Assembly: GCA_017634595.1 (NCBI GenBank)
Contig: JAGBNC010000028.1
Span: forward strand, 1-55,027
Source: Bacteroidales bacterium
GTDB lineage: Bacteria; Bacteroidota; Bacteroidia; Bacteroidales; UBA932
DNA length: 55,027 nucleotides
Direction: 5' to 3'
Shown here piece after piece: positions 41,236 through 49,190 of this stretch; within the stretch, counting starts at the first letter, position 1, and each line of letters starts with the position of its first letter. The position numbers and the translations under genes were made by a program. Under the pieces are notes generated by a model. The model saw only the letters and a program-made list of their open reading frames with translations, did no database searches and had not been told where the DNA came from.

Positions 41236-41985
41236 ATGAAATTCATCAGCTGGAATGTAAATGGCCTGAGGGCTGTGGCGGGCAAAGGATTTGCCGATAT
41301 ATTCGTAGAACTGGATGCCGATTTTGTATGCCTCCAAGAGACCAAGCTCCAGGCAGGCCAGATCGACCTTAACTTCCCGGGGTACGAGTCCTACTGGAAC
41401 TACGCCGAGAAGAAAGGGTACTCTGGCACATGCATTTACACCAAGCACTCACCTCTGTCGGTCAGTACCGGCATCGGAATTCCCGAACACGATACCGAGG
41501 GGCGCGTGGTCACTCTTGAGTTTCCAGACTTTTACCTGGTCAATGTGTACACCCCCAATTCTCAGGACGGCCTCAGGCGCCTTGACTACAGGATGCAGTG
41601 GGAGGATGCTTTCCGGGCCTATCTCAATGGCCTCAACAAGAGCAAGGGCGTAATAGTCTGCGGTGACATGAACGTTGCCCACGAACCCATCGACCTTAAA
41701 AATCCCGACACCAATCACTTCAACGCCGGTTTTTCCGATGAGGAACGGGCCAAGATGACAGAGCTTCTGGCCTCCGGGTTTACCGACAGCTGGCGCCTCC
41801 AGCACCCCGGAGAGGCCAAATATTCATGGTGGAGCTACCGCATGGCCGCCCGCGAGAGGAACGTGGGGTGGCGCATAGATTACTTCTTGGTTTCCAACGA
41901 CTTGGCTGGCCGCATCGAATCCACTGAAATCCATAACGAAATCTACGGCTCCGACCATTGTCCGGTAGAGCTTGTACTGCGATGA
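41236..41985 (+). CDS. xth: Exodeoxyribonuclease III
   Basis: An AP endonuclease and 3'-5' exonuclease of base excision repair, 249 residues. Family blocks: MKFISWNVNGLRA (metal-binding Asn), FVCLQETKLQ (catalytic Glu), NVYTPNSQDGLRRLDYR, VCGDMNVAHEPIDL (catalytic Asp/Asn), WRIDYFLVSN and the C-terminal YGSDHCPVEL (Asp-His). Cytoplasmic. The promoter box ends 6 nt before the ATG, so the mRNA is probably leaderless or nearly so. The stop overlaps the next start by 4 bp (ATGA). Confidence 0.96.
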   Translation: MKFISWNVNGLRAVAGKGFADIFVELDADFVCLQETKLQAGQIDLNFPGYESYWNYAEKKGYSGTCIYTKHSPLSVSTGIGIPEHDTEGRVVTLEFPDFYLVNVYTPNSQDGLRRLDYRMQWEDAFRAYLNGLNKSKGVIVCGDMNVAHEPIDLKNPDTNHFNAGFSDEERAKMTELLASGFTDSWRLQHPGEAKYSWWSYRMAARERNVGWRIDYFLVSNDLAGRIESTEIHNEIYGSDHCPVELVLR

Positions 41986-43373
41986 AACGTCTGCTCACTA
42001 TTCTTCTGCTTATCAGCTTTGCTGCGGCCTGCAAACCTGATACACCCGTATTCCCTAATCCAGAACCCCAACCCGAGCAAAAGCCGGAGCCGGAGCCCGA
42101 GCCAGAGCCTGAGCCCGAGCCGGAGCCTGAGCCAGAGCCGCCGAAGTCTTTGGAAATCAGCATCACGGGGCCCTTCATTGATCTGTATCCCGGAGAATCG
42201 GCGGAGCTAGGGTTTTCACTTTCGGGCGGCGCCTACGACCCCGCCAAGGAGTACAAGGTACGCTTCACTTCGTCTGATTCCAGCGTGGCCACGGTTGACC
42301 AGAGCGGCCGCGTAACAGCACGCAAGGCCGGAAGCACCATCATCAGGGCCACCGAGATTGACTCCGAGGCCTCCGCTGAGCGCAAGGTCTATGTCGTGAA
42401 CCTCAGCCAGATCAAGCAGGCATACAGCAAATCGCTGCAGTTAACCTGCGGACACACCCTATACTACAAGTCAGTGGTGCAGTCGTGGGACTTCTTCGAT
42501 GACTGCATGTACGCATGCCAGGTTTGCGGCAGCCCCCACACCCTCACTTTCACCCGCAAGCCCGTATTGGCACAAGGCCCACAGGAGTATATGCACCTGA
42601 AGTACTTCGGTCATGGGGACAATATATTCGTGGAGCGCTGCCCGGACGGCGACTGGCTATGGGTGTCGAACTACGGTACCCTGGAAAGCGGGCAGACCAA
42701 CCGTTACGCCGATTCGCAGGTGCTCTCCCGCGTCCGTTTCACTGCCGGCCGCACTATTCTGCCCGCCGAAGCCAACTTCAACTTCGTCATCCCGGGCATG
42801 AAACGTATCTGCGCCTCCTACGACCCCGACAATGGCAGCATAGGCATCTGGTGCCGTGACTCCGAAGGCAAGGCTTGGTTCTATGTGTATGATATCGAAG
42901 AGGTTAAAGCCGCTCCGCGCAGCAGCATCAGGCTCAGTTACGATATCAGCTATGGCAGTCCGGTGCGCACCGAGAGGCCGACGGTCACAGCCGCCAACCT
43001 CTCCAATCTGACGCCGCTGTATAAGTTCAAGATGCCTTTCAACAATGTGCCGCAAGGCTACGACTGGCACCATGGCAAGGTCTGGTTCTTCAGGGGCGGC
43101 GGTGCCGAAGCTGAGGCCGTAGCTGCCGGGACGGGCAAGAACTGGGCTACGGCGTATCTAGTCAGCCCAGAGGGCAAAAAGCTCACCACGGTATCCGTGC
43201 CATGGGTCGCCGATCTTGATCTTCTTGCCTCCGAGGGCATTACCGATCTCGGATACTTCGAAGCGGAGGGCATAAAGGTCAAGGACGGAGTGCTTTACCT
43301 GGGCTTTGCAAGCAAGGACGCCGGCAGCTCGCCAAACAGGCGCGTCAACATTTTCCAATATCCCTTGGACTGA
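41982..43373 (+). CDS. Ig-like (BIG2) lipoprotein with Pro-Glu linker
   Basis: A 463-residue lipoprotein. The start at 41982 gives MKRLLTILLLISFAAAC (Cys17) and an ATGA overlap with xth. After the anchor comes a Pro-Glu/Pro-Gln linker (about residues 25-54) encoded by an imperfect 6-bp repeat. A bacterial Ig-like group 2 domain follows (about 58-142: SSVATVDQSGRVTARKAGST). The remaining 320 residues are beta-rich with no motif I can name; KYFGHGDNIFVERCPDGDW and SYDPDNGSIGIWCRD repeats suggest a propeller-like shape, loosely like helveticin-J-type proteins. It probably faces outward. Function unknown. Confidence 0.75.
   Translation: MKRLLTILLLISFAAACKPDTPVFPNPEPQPEQKPEPEPEPEPEPEPEPEPEPPKSLEISITGPFIDLYPGESAELGFSLSGGAYDPAKEYKVRFTSSDSSVATVDQSGRVTARKAGSTIIRATEIDSEASAERKVYVVNLSQIKQAYSKSLQLTCGHTLYYKSVVQSWDFFDDCMYACQVCGSPHTLTFTRKPVLAQGPQEYMHLKYFGHGDNIFVERCPDGDWLWVSNYGTLESGQTNRYADSQVLSRVRFTAGRTILPAEANFNFVIPGMKRICASYDPDNGSIGIWCRDSEGKAWFYVYDIEEVKAAPRSSIRLSYDISYGSPVRTERPTVTAANLSNLTPLYKFKMPFNNVPQGYDWHHGKVWFFRGGGAEAEAVAAGTGKNWATAYLVSPEGKKLTTVSVPWVADLDLLASEGITDLGYFEAEGIKVKDGVLYLGFASKDAGSSPNRRVNIFQYPLD
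42082..42141 (+). repeat. 6-bp tandem repeat encoding (Pro-Glu)n
   Basis: Runs of GAGCC(N)-type hexamers encode about ten Pro-Glu pairs in the lipoprotein linker. Third-position variation shows it is not a perfect microsatellite, but copy number could still vary. Confidence 0.85.
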
Positions 43374-43374
43374 G

Positions 43375-43932
43375 ATGAGCGGAACCAATAAAGTATCACT
43401 TCTGCAAATATTCGGGGTGTTCGCCAAGATAGGGGCGTTCACCATCGGCGGCGGCTACGCCATGATCCCCATCATCCAGAGGGAAATGTCACGCCGAGGA
43501 TGGATTTCCGATGAGGAACTGCCTGACATAGTGGCACTTTCGCAGAGCGCTCCGGGAGTTATGGCCGTCAACATTTCCATTTTTGCAGGATACCGCATGC
43601 GGGGCATCAAGGGCAGTATTGCAGCAACCCTCGGCTCTATCACCCCCTCCTTCCTCATCATTCTGGCGCTCGCCATGTTCTTCTCTGCTTTCAAGGACAA
43701 TCCCTGGGTGGAACGTGCATTCAAGGGCATCAGGCCGGTGGTGATTTCGCTTATCGCAGTGCCCATGATCAACATGGCACGCAAGTCATGCACCACTTGG
43801 TGGAAATGGCTTCTCGCCATAGCTGCGCTGCTGCTGGTAGCGTTTCTCAATGTATCGCCCATCTATATACTGCTGGTGGTAATAGTGCTGGGCTTCAGTG
43901 TAACCTATTATAACGAGAAATGGAGACACTGA
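43375..43932 (+). CDS. Chromate transporter family protein, N-terminal-type half
   Basis: A 185-residue inner-membrane protein of the CHR family, short-chain form. The start at 43375 lies one base after the previous stop and gives MSGTNKVSLLQIFGVFAKIG. The CHR signature FTIGGGYAMIPIIQREM is at about residues 22-38, followed by five or six hydrophobic segments (for example SFLIILALAMFFSAF and WLLAIAALLLVAFL). In Bacteroidota these proteins come as adjacent gene pairs that together equal one long ChrA. The real substrate is uncertain; chromate resistance is shown only for some members. It overlaps the second half-gene by 13 bp. Confidence 0.9.
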   Translation: MSGTNKVSLLQIFGVFAKIGAFTIGGGYAMIPIIQREMSRRGWISDEELPDIVALSQSAPGVMAVNISIFAGYRMRGIKGSIAATLGSITPSFLIILALAMFFSAFKDNPWVERAFKGIRPVVISLIAVPMINMARKSCTTWWKWLLAIAALLLVAFLNVSPIYILLVVIVLGFSVTYYNEKWRH

Positions 43933-44522
43933 ACCTTCTGCTGCAGCTTGCCTGGACCTTCTTTTTGGTCGGCGCCTTCACCTTCGGGGGCGGCTATGCC
44001 ATGCTGTCGTTGATACAGACGCAAGTGGTGGTGGCGCACCAATGGATAAGCGAGAGCGCATTTACCGATATCGTTGCTATATCTCAGATGACTCCTGGCC
44101 CGATTGGAATCAATTCTGCCACCTACGTGGGCTACAGCGTGTTGTACGAGGCAACCGGAGTGCATCTGATGGGAGTGCTCGGGTCGGCGGTAGCGACGCT
44201 CGCCCTAGTGCTGCCTTCGTTCCTGATAGTCCTGGCGATAGTCCGATTCTACACTAAGTTCAAGGGCAACAGCCTTTTCGACGGCACAATGAGCTGGCTG
44301 CGGCCGGCTGTCGTGGGCTTGATTGGCGCCGCAGCCGTTATCTTGATTGTCCGCACTTCATGGGACGGGCTTATGCCCACGCTCTCAATCGTCAGGGAGA
44401 ACTTCGTGGACTGGAAGAGCTGGTGCCTGCTGGGGGCCGCCTTCGTAGCTTCCTTCTGGGGCAAAGTCAACCCCATCCTCGTCATCATCGGCGGTGCCCT
44501 GCTGGGACTAGTGCTTTACTAG
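43920..44522 (+). CDS. Chromate transporter family protein, second half
   Basis: A 200-residue partner of the preceding gene. It carries its own CHR signature, FTFGGGYAMLSLIQTQV, at about residues 21-37, plus the motif QMTPGPIGINSATYVGY (about 57-73), and ends in two hydrophobic segments. Start 43920 lies inside the previous gene, indicating translational coupling and a heteromeric transporter. It is the last gene before a repeat-rich region. Confidence 0.9.
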   Translation: METLNLLLQLAWTFFLVGAFTFGGGYAMLSLIQTQVVVAHQWISESAFTDIVAISQMTPGPIGINSATYVGYSVLYEATGVHLMGVLGSAVATLALVLPSFLIVLAIVRFYTKFKGNSLFDGTMSWLRPAVVGLIGAAAVILIVRTSWDGLMPTLSIVRENFVDWKSWCLLGAAFVASFWGKVNPILVIIGGALLGLVLY

Positions 44523-44865
44523 CTCCGCCGGGCCGGCAGCCAGCGAGCAGACGGCGAGCTTTGAAACAGGCGGCCGGGGCAACAAGCCACTGAGCGGGTC
44601 CGAGGGCACATCAGCCCGGCCGGTCTCCCCGCCAGCTCGACACCGGCCGGACCACCAAGCGCTAAATAATTGATAATCAGCAACAGTACAACAAAACACC
44701 CGGCCACTCATTTCAAAACAATCCCTGCACCGTCAGTTTTTTGGCAAGGCCCTGCTGGAGGCTGAGCTTTATTCGTTTCCTCCGCGCTGGCACGAGGCAG
44801 GCAGGGAGGCAGGCAGCAAGAAGACGGCGAGCAAAGGCTAGGCAGTCTAAAGCCTGAAGGCATTT
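44523..44865. other. 343-bp repeat-bearing intergenic region
   Basis: Holds the left 160-bp repeat (44560-44719). GC-rich iterations follow between 44795 and 44840 (GGCAGGCAGGGAGGCAGGCAGC and AGACGGCGAGC, the latter also at 44549-44559). No gene seen. Confidence 0.7.
44560..44719 (+). repeat. 160-bp direct repeat, left copy, with inverted ends
   Basis: Aligns without gaps to 45944-46103 (constant offset 1384 bp, mostly identical). Its ends are imperfect inverted repeats: TTTGAAACAGGCGGCCGG at the left against the complement of CCGGCCACTCATTTCAAAA at the right. Confidence 0.85.
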
Positions 44866-45750
44866 CTATATTCTGTCCTTTAACTGATCGTACGGCAATT
44901 GCACAACCCTTGCCAATTGCTTCCTAGAACATTGGTACTTATATCTCAGTGACTTAGCCAGCTGTAACCGTTCATCGACAGACAGATCTCTAAGCCTTCC
45001 CTTCCCGAACATGGGCATTATCATTTCATCACGGAGCGAACGCAATTCACTGTCTTTCATAAACAATTCATGCCAGTCACCCATATCCTTCTCCATCTCA
45101 TCATCTTTATTGAGCGACAGAAAATACATAAACGACCTTGGCGTTTTAAACAAATCCTCCACCGCTTTGACCGGCACATAATTCTGAGGCAGTATGACAC
45201 CATCGGACACAATCCAATCACCGGGAATCTTCACCTTTGTCCGGAACCGCCGTCTCCTTTCATCCACGCTCAGATCCCCAACCCTGTAAACTGCTGCTCC
45301 TTGGCATGGAAATGAGCGAAAATACAAGCTCCCGGTCCCCCATCGGTACTCATAAAACATGGCTACGCGAGCTTTGGTCGGGTTCTTGATTATATAACAC
45401 AGAAGGGCCCGCACATAGTCTTCATCCTCTACAGGGATAACTTGCACAGGCAGGGACACGAGGGCATTTCTCCCTCCACCCTGACTAGCAATGTATTGCC
45501 CGGTCATTCGTTTGAATTCATTGGCAAAGCGGACGCATGATTCGTAATCCTTAGCATAGACCTCGAAGTGAAAGTGATTGTCCATCAAGACGAAGGCCAC
45601 AATGACAACACCCGTTTTGAACGCGCACACGGCCACACGGTTCATGGCCGCTTTGAAGTCTTCTTCAGTCTGGAAGATACAGGAAGAGAAATTCCCATCA
45701 GAGCAGATATGATAATACCCTGCCGAACGGTTGTAATGAAGTTTTTCCAT
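44866..45750 (-). CDS. REP-associated tyrosine transposase (Y1, IS200-like)
   Basis: A 294-residue single-strand DNA transposase. The HUH metal motif is H59-x-H61 in MDNHFHFEVY and the likely catalytic Tyr is Y86 in EFKRMTGQY. These occupy residues 1-125, the Y1 transposase domain. The protein continues well past the usual IS200 length and ends in a helix-turn-helix-like segment (about 255-292: ERLQLAKSLRYKYQCSRKQL, then ARVVQLPYDQLK), which could bind the flanking palindromes. Composition is more A/T-rich than the neighbours. It appears intact. Confidence 0.88.
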   Translation of the reverse strand: MEKLHYNRSAGYYHICSDGNFSSCIFQTEEDFKAAMNRVAVCAFKTGVVIVAFVLMDNHFHFEVYAKDYESCVRFANEFKRMTGQYIASQGGGRNALVSLPVQVIPVEDEDYVRALLCYIIKNPTKARVAMFYEYRWGTGSLYFRSFPCQGAAVYRVGDLSVDERRRRFRTKVKIPGDWIVSDGVILPQNYVPVKAVEDLFKTPRSFMYFLSLNKDDEMEKDMGDWHELFMKDSELRSLRDEMIMPMFGKGRLRDLSVDERLQLAKSLRYKYQCSRKQLARVVQLPYDQLKDRI

Positions 45751-45823
45751 TGTTTATCATGTCTTTATCCTGACATGCAGGTGTTTAATGTTTAACTTAA
45801 CAGCCTTTCAAAGAAGGCGGAAG

Positions 45824-45855
45824 CAAAGTTTGTAACATTTATCCGATTTTGCAAA
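45824..45855 (-). promoter_or_regulatory. Promoter for the REP-associated transposase
   Basis: On the minus strand: TTTG (45855-45852), 20-nt spacer, AAACTTTG (45831-45824), one mismatch from TAnnTTTG. It leaves a leader of about 70 nt before the ATG at 45750. Confidence 0.5.
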
Positions 45856-45943
45856 TTATTCGTCTGGGCGTTGTCACGGCTTTGGCGGCCACGCTGTATG
45901 GTGGATATAAAAAAAACGAACGGGCGGCAAGTAAACGGCCAGT

Positions 45944-46103
45944 TTTGAAACGGGCGGCCGGGGCAACAAGCCACTGAGCGGGTCCGAGGGCACATCAGCC
46001 CGGCCGGTCTCCCCGCCAGCTCGACACCAGCCGGAACGCCAAGCGCTAAGTAGCTGATAATCAATAGCAGTTAAACTAAACGTCCGGCCACTCATTTCAA
46101 AAC
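45944..46103 (+). repeat. 160-bp direct repeat, right copy, with inverted ends
   Basis: Partner of 44560-44719. Here the ends match 17 of 20 positions when inverted: GTTTTGAAACGGGCGGCCGG (45943-45962) against the complement of CCGGCCACTCATTTCAAAAC (46084-46103). Confidence 0.85.
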
Positions 46104-46244
46104 CAGCCCAGCACCAGCTGTTTTCCAGCCCTTCCACTTCAAAACCCGTCTCAAACCGACCGTCTTCCATCAACTCTGTCCTCAAAAGGGCTCGCACAAG
46201 GACGGAACGCAGCAAACTACCAAGCATTACTCAGCCAGGCGGAA

Positions 46245-46297
46245 AAAGGGCGACCGACCGGTAGTTGTGGGGAGAACCTACTGGAATGGCTGGCTAG
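46245..46297 (+). repeat. Tandem repeat unit 1 (73-bp period)
   Basis: Contains AAAGGGCGA, then a 40-bp core starting CCGGTAGTTGTGGGGAGAAC. Unit 2 begins 73 bp later. Confidence 0.9.
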
Positions 46298-46317
46298 CAA
46301 TAAGCAGCTGGGCAGAG

Positions 46318-46370
46318 AAAGGGCGAGCTGCCGGTAGTTGTGGGGAGAACCTACTGGAATGGCTGGCTAG
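46318..46370 (+). repeat. Tandem repeat unit 2 (73-bp period)
   Basis: Its 40-bp core (46331-46370) is identical to 46258-46297. Only the four bases before the core differ (GCTG against CCGA). Confidence 0.9.
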
Positions 46371-46434
46371 TTACCGATGACCAGGGCGGACGGTGACCAG
46401 AACCGCCGGAACCGCCAGCGCGGACGGCGGGAAG

Positions 46435-46466
46435 TTTGGAAAAAAGAGCAGGATAGGTTATCTTTG
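46435..46466 (+). promoter_or_regulatory. Consensus Bacteroidota promoter for cysS
   Basis: TTTG (46435-46438), 20-nt spacer, TATCTTTG (46459-46466): an exact match. It ends 6 nt before the ATG at 46473, which fixes the start and predicts a leaderless or near-leaderless mRNA. Confidence 0.85.
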
Positions 46467-46472
46467 CATTCT

Positions 46473-48002
46473 ATGCGACAACTCAGACTTACCAATACGC
46501 TTACGCGTACCAAGGAGCTTTTCAAGCCCATACAGGAAGGACATGTGGGGATGTATGTGTGCGGTCCCACCGTGTACGGAGAGGCCCACTTGGGTCATGC
46601 CCGCCCGGGAGTAACTTACGACGTGCTCAGCAAACTGCTGCGTCATCTGGGCTACAAGGTCCGTTACGTACGCAATATTACGGACGTCGGTCACCTTGAG
46701 CACGATGCCGACGAGGGAGAGGACAAGATTGCGAAGAAAGCCCGCCTGGAGCAGCTTGAGCCCATGGAAGTGGTACAGACCTACACACTCCGCTACCACG
46801 AAGCCATGCGTCTCCTCAACTGCGCGCCGCCTTCCATCGAGCCGCGCGCCAGCGGGCACATAGTGGAGCAGATCGAGGCTATCAAGAAAATACTCGACGC
46901 TGGCTACGCATACGAATCCAACGGAAGCATCTACTTCGACGTGCAGAAGTACAACCGCGACCACCACTACGGAATCCTGAGCGGCCGCAACCTCGATGAC
47001 ACCCTCGAAGGCACCCGCAGCCTCGACGGGCAGAGCGACAAGCGTGCCCCGTTCGATTTCGCACTTTGGAAAAAGGCTGAGCCCCAGCATATTATGCGTT
47101 GGCCCTCACCTTGGGGCGAAGGTTTCCCCGGCTGGCACCTCGAGTGCTCGGTGATGGGCGAAAAGTATCTGGGAAGCGAGTTCGACATACACGGTGGCGG
47201 CATGGACCTCATGTTCCCCCACCACGAGTGCGAGATAGCCCAGAACGTGGCATGCCGTCACACGCAGGGCGTACACTATTGGGTACACAACAATCTGATC
47301 ACCATCGGCGGGCAGAAGATGGGCAAGAGCCTGGGCAACTTCATCACCCTGCCCCAGCTCTTCAGCGGCGACCATCCCAAGCTGGAGCGCGCCTACACCC
47401 CCATGACGGTGCGTTTCTTCATACTTCAGGCCCACTACCGCGGCACTCTGGACTTCTCCAACGAAGCCCTGCAGGCCGCTGAGAAAGGACTCGCCCGCGT
47501 GCTCCAGGCGGCCCGCGACCTTTACGCCATGGCCGGCCGCAAGGCCCCAGACTACAAGTACGGAGAGGAAACATTCGGCACGGCGCCAGACAGTTGCAAC
47601 GCCGAATCAGAAGCCGTGCGCAAAGTATTCGACGGTATCTACGACGCTCTGTGCGACGACATGAACACCCCGGTTGCCCTGGCCCACATTGCCGATGCAG
47701 TAAGGATCATCAATTCAGCCAAAGCAGGCCAAATCAAGCTCGGTCAGGGCGACACCGACACTCTCTGCCAGCTGTTCGACGACATTGTATTCGGCGTGCT
47801 TGGCCTCAAGGACGAAGAGACCGGTTCCGAAGGCGCACGCAAGGTAATCGACGGTCTCATGGGCATGGTGCTCGAACAGCGCGCCGCAGCCAAAGCCGCC
47901 AAAGACTGGACCACTTCGGACCATATACGCGACTCCCTCAAGGCCCTCGGCATACAGGTCAAGGACACCAAGGACGGAGCAGAGTGGACGTTGTCAGAGT
48001 AA
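46473..48002 (+). CDS. cysS: Cysteinyl-tRNA synthetase
   Basis: Charges tRNA-Cys in the cytoplasm; class I synthetase, 509 residues from the ATG at 46473. A longer frame extends upstream, but the promoter box lies inside it. Zinc-site Cys30 is in [20 protein letters not shown], which also holds the HIGH-like HLGH. The other zinc ligands are expected in LECSVMG and HHECE. The KMSKS loop reads KMGKSLGNF. The C-terminal anticodon-binding helices are complete. A flippase-like membrane protein gene follows after 15 bp. Confidence 0.97.
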   Translation: MRQLRLTNTLTRTKELFKPIQEGHVGMYVCGPTVYGEAHLGHARPGVTYDVLSKLLRHLGYKVRYVRNITDVGHLEHDADEGEDKIAKKARLEQLEPMEVVQTYTLRYHEAMRLLNCAPPSIEPRASGHIVEQIEAIKKILDAGYAYESNGSIYFDVQKYNRDHHYGILSGRNLDDTLEGTRSLDGQSDKRAPFDFALWKKAEPQHIMRWPSPWGEGFPGWHLECSVMGEKYLGSEFDIHGGGMDLMFPHHECEIAQNVACRHTQGVHYWVHNNLITIGGQKMGKSLGNFITLPQLFSGDHPKLERAYTPMTVRFFILQAHYRGTLDFSNEALQAAEKGLARVLQAARDLYAMAGRKAPDYKYGEETFGTAPDSCNAESEAVRKVFDGIYDALCDDMNTPVALAHIADAVRIINSAKAGQIKLGQGDTDTLCQLFDDIVFGVLGLKDEETGSEGARKVIDGLMGMVLEQRAAAKAAKDWTTSDHIRDSLKALGIQVKDTKDGAEWTLSE

Positions 48003-48017
48003 GTCAGGACCGCTGTT

Positions 48018-48989
48018 ATGAAAAAGAACACAGTCAAATACATTCTGTCATTCATTCTGGCCGGCGTGCTGGTATTCTTCGCCTTCAGGGGAGTGGACTG
48101 GAGCGCATTCTGGAATGGCCTCCAGCAGACCCGCTGGGGCTACGTAGGATTGTTCATTTTGTTCTCCGTGCTGGCGCTTGTCCTCCGCGAAGAACGCTGG
48201 AGAGCACTTATCCGTCCTTTCGACGCACAAGCGCGGCGCCTTGACATCTGGGATGCCAACAATGTGGGCAACCTCGTCAACGTAGTGCTCCCGGGCGCCG
48301 GCGAGTTCGTCCGCTGCGGCTACGTGTCGCGAAGGGGCCTGAGCTACGACAAGGCACTTGGCACTGTGGTATGCGAGCGCGTGTGCGACTTCATTGCCAT
48401 TATCCTGCTGTTCGCCGGCGCCCTCATTGCATCGTGGGACAAGTTCGGCGTCTTCTTCATGGAGCAGATCTGGGGACCTTTGACCGGGCGCTTGAGTTTC
48501 TCCATCTGGTGGATTCTGGCCGGCGTGCTGCTGCTGCTCGGCGGCGGCATCTGGGCCATCTTCCATTGGAGCGGTTCCAATAAGTTCTGCGGCAAGATTG
48601 CAGAGTGGATAAAAGGCTTGGGCGCAGGCTTCGCCAGCATGGGACGCATGGAGCACAAATGGCTGTTCGTTCTATACACCGTCGGCATTTGGGCAATGTA
48701 CGTGATGATGAGCTGGTCGGGGCTCAAAGCCCTGCCAATGCTCAGTTCGCTTGGGGTCACGGACGCCCTGTTCATATCGGCCGTGGGCAACATTGCATCG
48801 GTGATTCCGGTTCCGGGAGGGATCGGGGCCTACCATTATCTGGTGGCGCTCACCCTGCAATCGATTTTCGCTGCCACATGGGACACCGGCATACTCTACG
48901 CCACCCTCTGCCACGAGACTCACGCCATACTCATCATCATACTCGGCATCGCCTCCTATATTCGCATAACACTGCGCAAGAAGTCATAA
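48018..48989 (+). CDS. Flippase-like/LPG-synthase-type integral membrane protein
   Basis: A 323-residue inner-membrane protein with seven or eight hydrophobic segments (for example YILSFILAGVLVFFAFRG, VGLFILFSVLALVL, WWILAGVLLLLGGGIWAIF). It resembles the lysylphosphatidylglycerol synthase transmembrane (PF03706, YbhN-like) family. Family hallmarks are VNVVLPGAGEFVRCGYV (about residues 87-103) and VIPVPGGIGAYHY (about 262-274). There is no soluble aminoacyl-transferase domain, so it is more likely a lipid-linked transport protein than a full MprF. Exact substrate unknown. It probably shares the cysS promoter. Confidence 0.85.
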   Translation: MKKNTVKYILSFILAGVLVFFAFRGVDWSAFWNGLQQTRWGYVGLFILFSVLALVLREERWRALIRPFDAQARRLDIWDANNVGNLVNVVLPGAGEFVRCGYVSRRGLSYDKALGTVVCERVCDFIAIILLFAGALIASWDKFGVFFMEQIWGPLTGRLSFSIWWILAGVLLLLGGGIWAIFHWSGSNKFCGKIAEWIKGLGAGFASMGRMEHKWLFVLYTVGIWAMYVMMSWSGLKALPMLSSLGVTDALFISAVGNIASVIPVPGGIGAYHYLVALTLQSIFAATWDTGILYATLCHETHAILIIILGIASYIRITLRKKS

Positions 48990-48998
48990 AAAATTACT

Positions 48999-49006
48999 AT
49001 CTTTGC
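48999..49006 (+). promoter_or_regulatory. -7 box for tRNA-Arg
   Basis: TATCTTTG, 9 nt upstream of the tRNA 5' end. No clear TTTG is seen at the expected -33 position. Confidence 0.55.
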
Positions 49007-49015
49007 AGTCCCTCT

Positions 49016-49092
49016 GGTTCCGTAGCTCAGTTGGATAGAGCAACAGCCTTCTAAGCTGTGGGTCTTGGGTTCGAGTCCCAACGGAATCACCA
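49016..49092 (+). tRNA. tRNA-Arg (anticodon TCT)
   Basis: Acceptor GGTTCCG (49016-49022) pairs with CGGAATC (49082-49088, one G-T pair). D-arm GCTC/GAGC. Anticodon stem ACAGC/GCTGT with loop CTTCTAA and anticodon TCT at 49050-49052. Variable loop, T-arm TTGGGTTCGAGTCCCAA, discriminator A and encoded CCA at 49090-49092. Confidence 0.97.
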
Positions 49093-49094
49093 AC

Positions 49095-49108
49095 ACCTGA
49101 TATCAGGT
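49095..49108. repeat. 14-bp perfect palindrome beside tRNA-Arg
   Basis: ACCTGATATCAGGT begins 3 bp after the tRNA CCA end. It may be a short RNA hairpin that helps 3' processing, or a protein site. Confidence 0.8.
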
Positions 49109-49111
49109 TTC

Positions 49112-49154
49112 ACGGACAGGTTCTCGCCCCTTTTCTGTCCGTTCGGGGGTTTTT
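49112..49154 (+). terminator. Terminator after tRNA-Arg
   Basis: ACGGACAG (49112-49119) pairs with CTGTCCGT (49135-49142); TCGGGGG and five T follow (49150-49154). CCCC in the loop (49127-49130) could also pair with GGGG at 49146-49149. Confidence 0.65.
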
Positions 49155-49190
49155 CAGGCCATCCGGACAGGTTTTTGCCGGTTTTCTGCT

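Larger units (their letters stand above)
44560..46103. mobile_element. REP-associated transposase unit flanked by 160-bp repeats
   Basis: A Y1/HUH transposase gene on the minus strand sits between two directly repeated 160-bp elements whose ends are themselves inverted repeats. This matches the RAYT-REP arrangement, where a single-copy transposase gene is embedded between the palindromic elements it mobilises. Boundaries are those of the repeats. Confidence 0.7.
45751..46472. other. 722-bp non-coding region with promoters and repeats
   Basis: Contains the transposase promoter (45824-45855), the right 160-bp repeat (45944-46103), two copies of a 53-bp block at 73-bp spacing (46245-46370) and the cysS promoter (46435-46466). 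No gene seen. Confidence 0.8.

Noticed and set aside
46245-46370. Possible CRISPR array.
   Set aside because: Only two repeat copies with a 33-bp gap (20 bp outside the shared block), no palindromic CRISPR repeat and no cas genes in the window.
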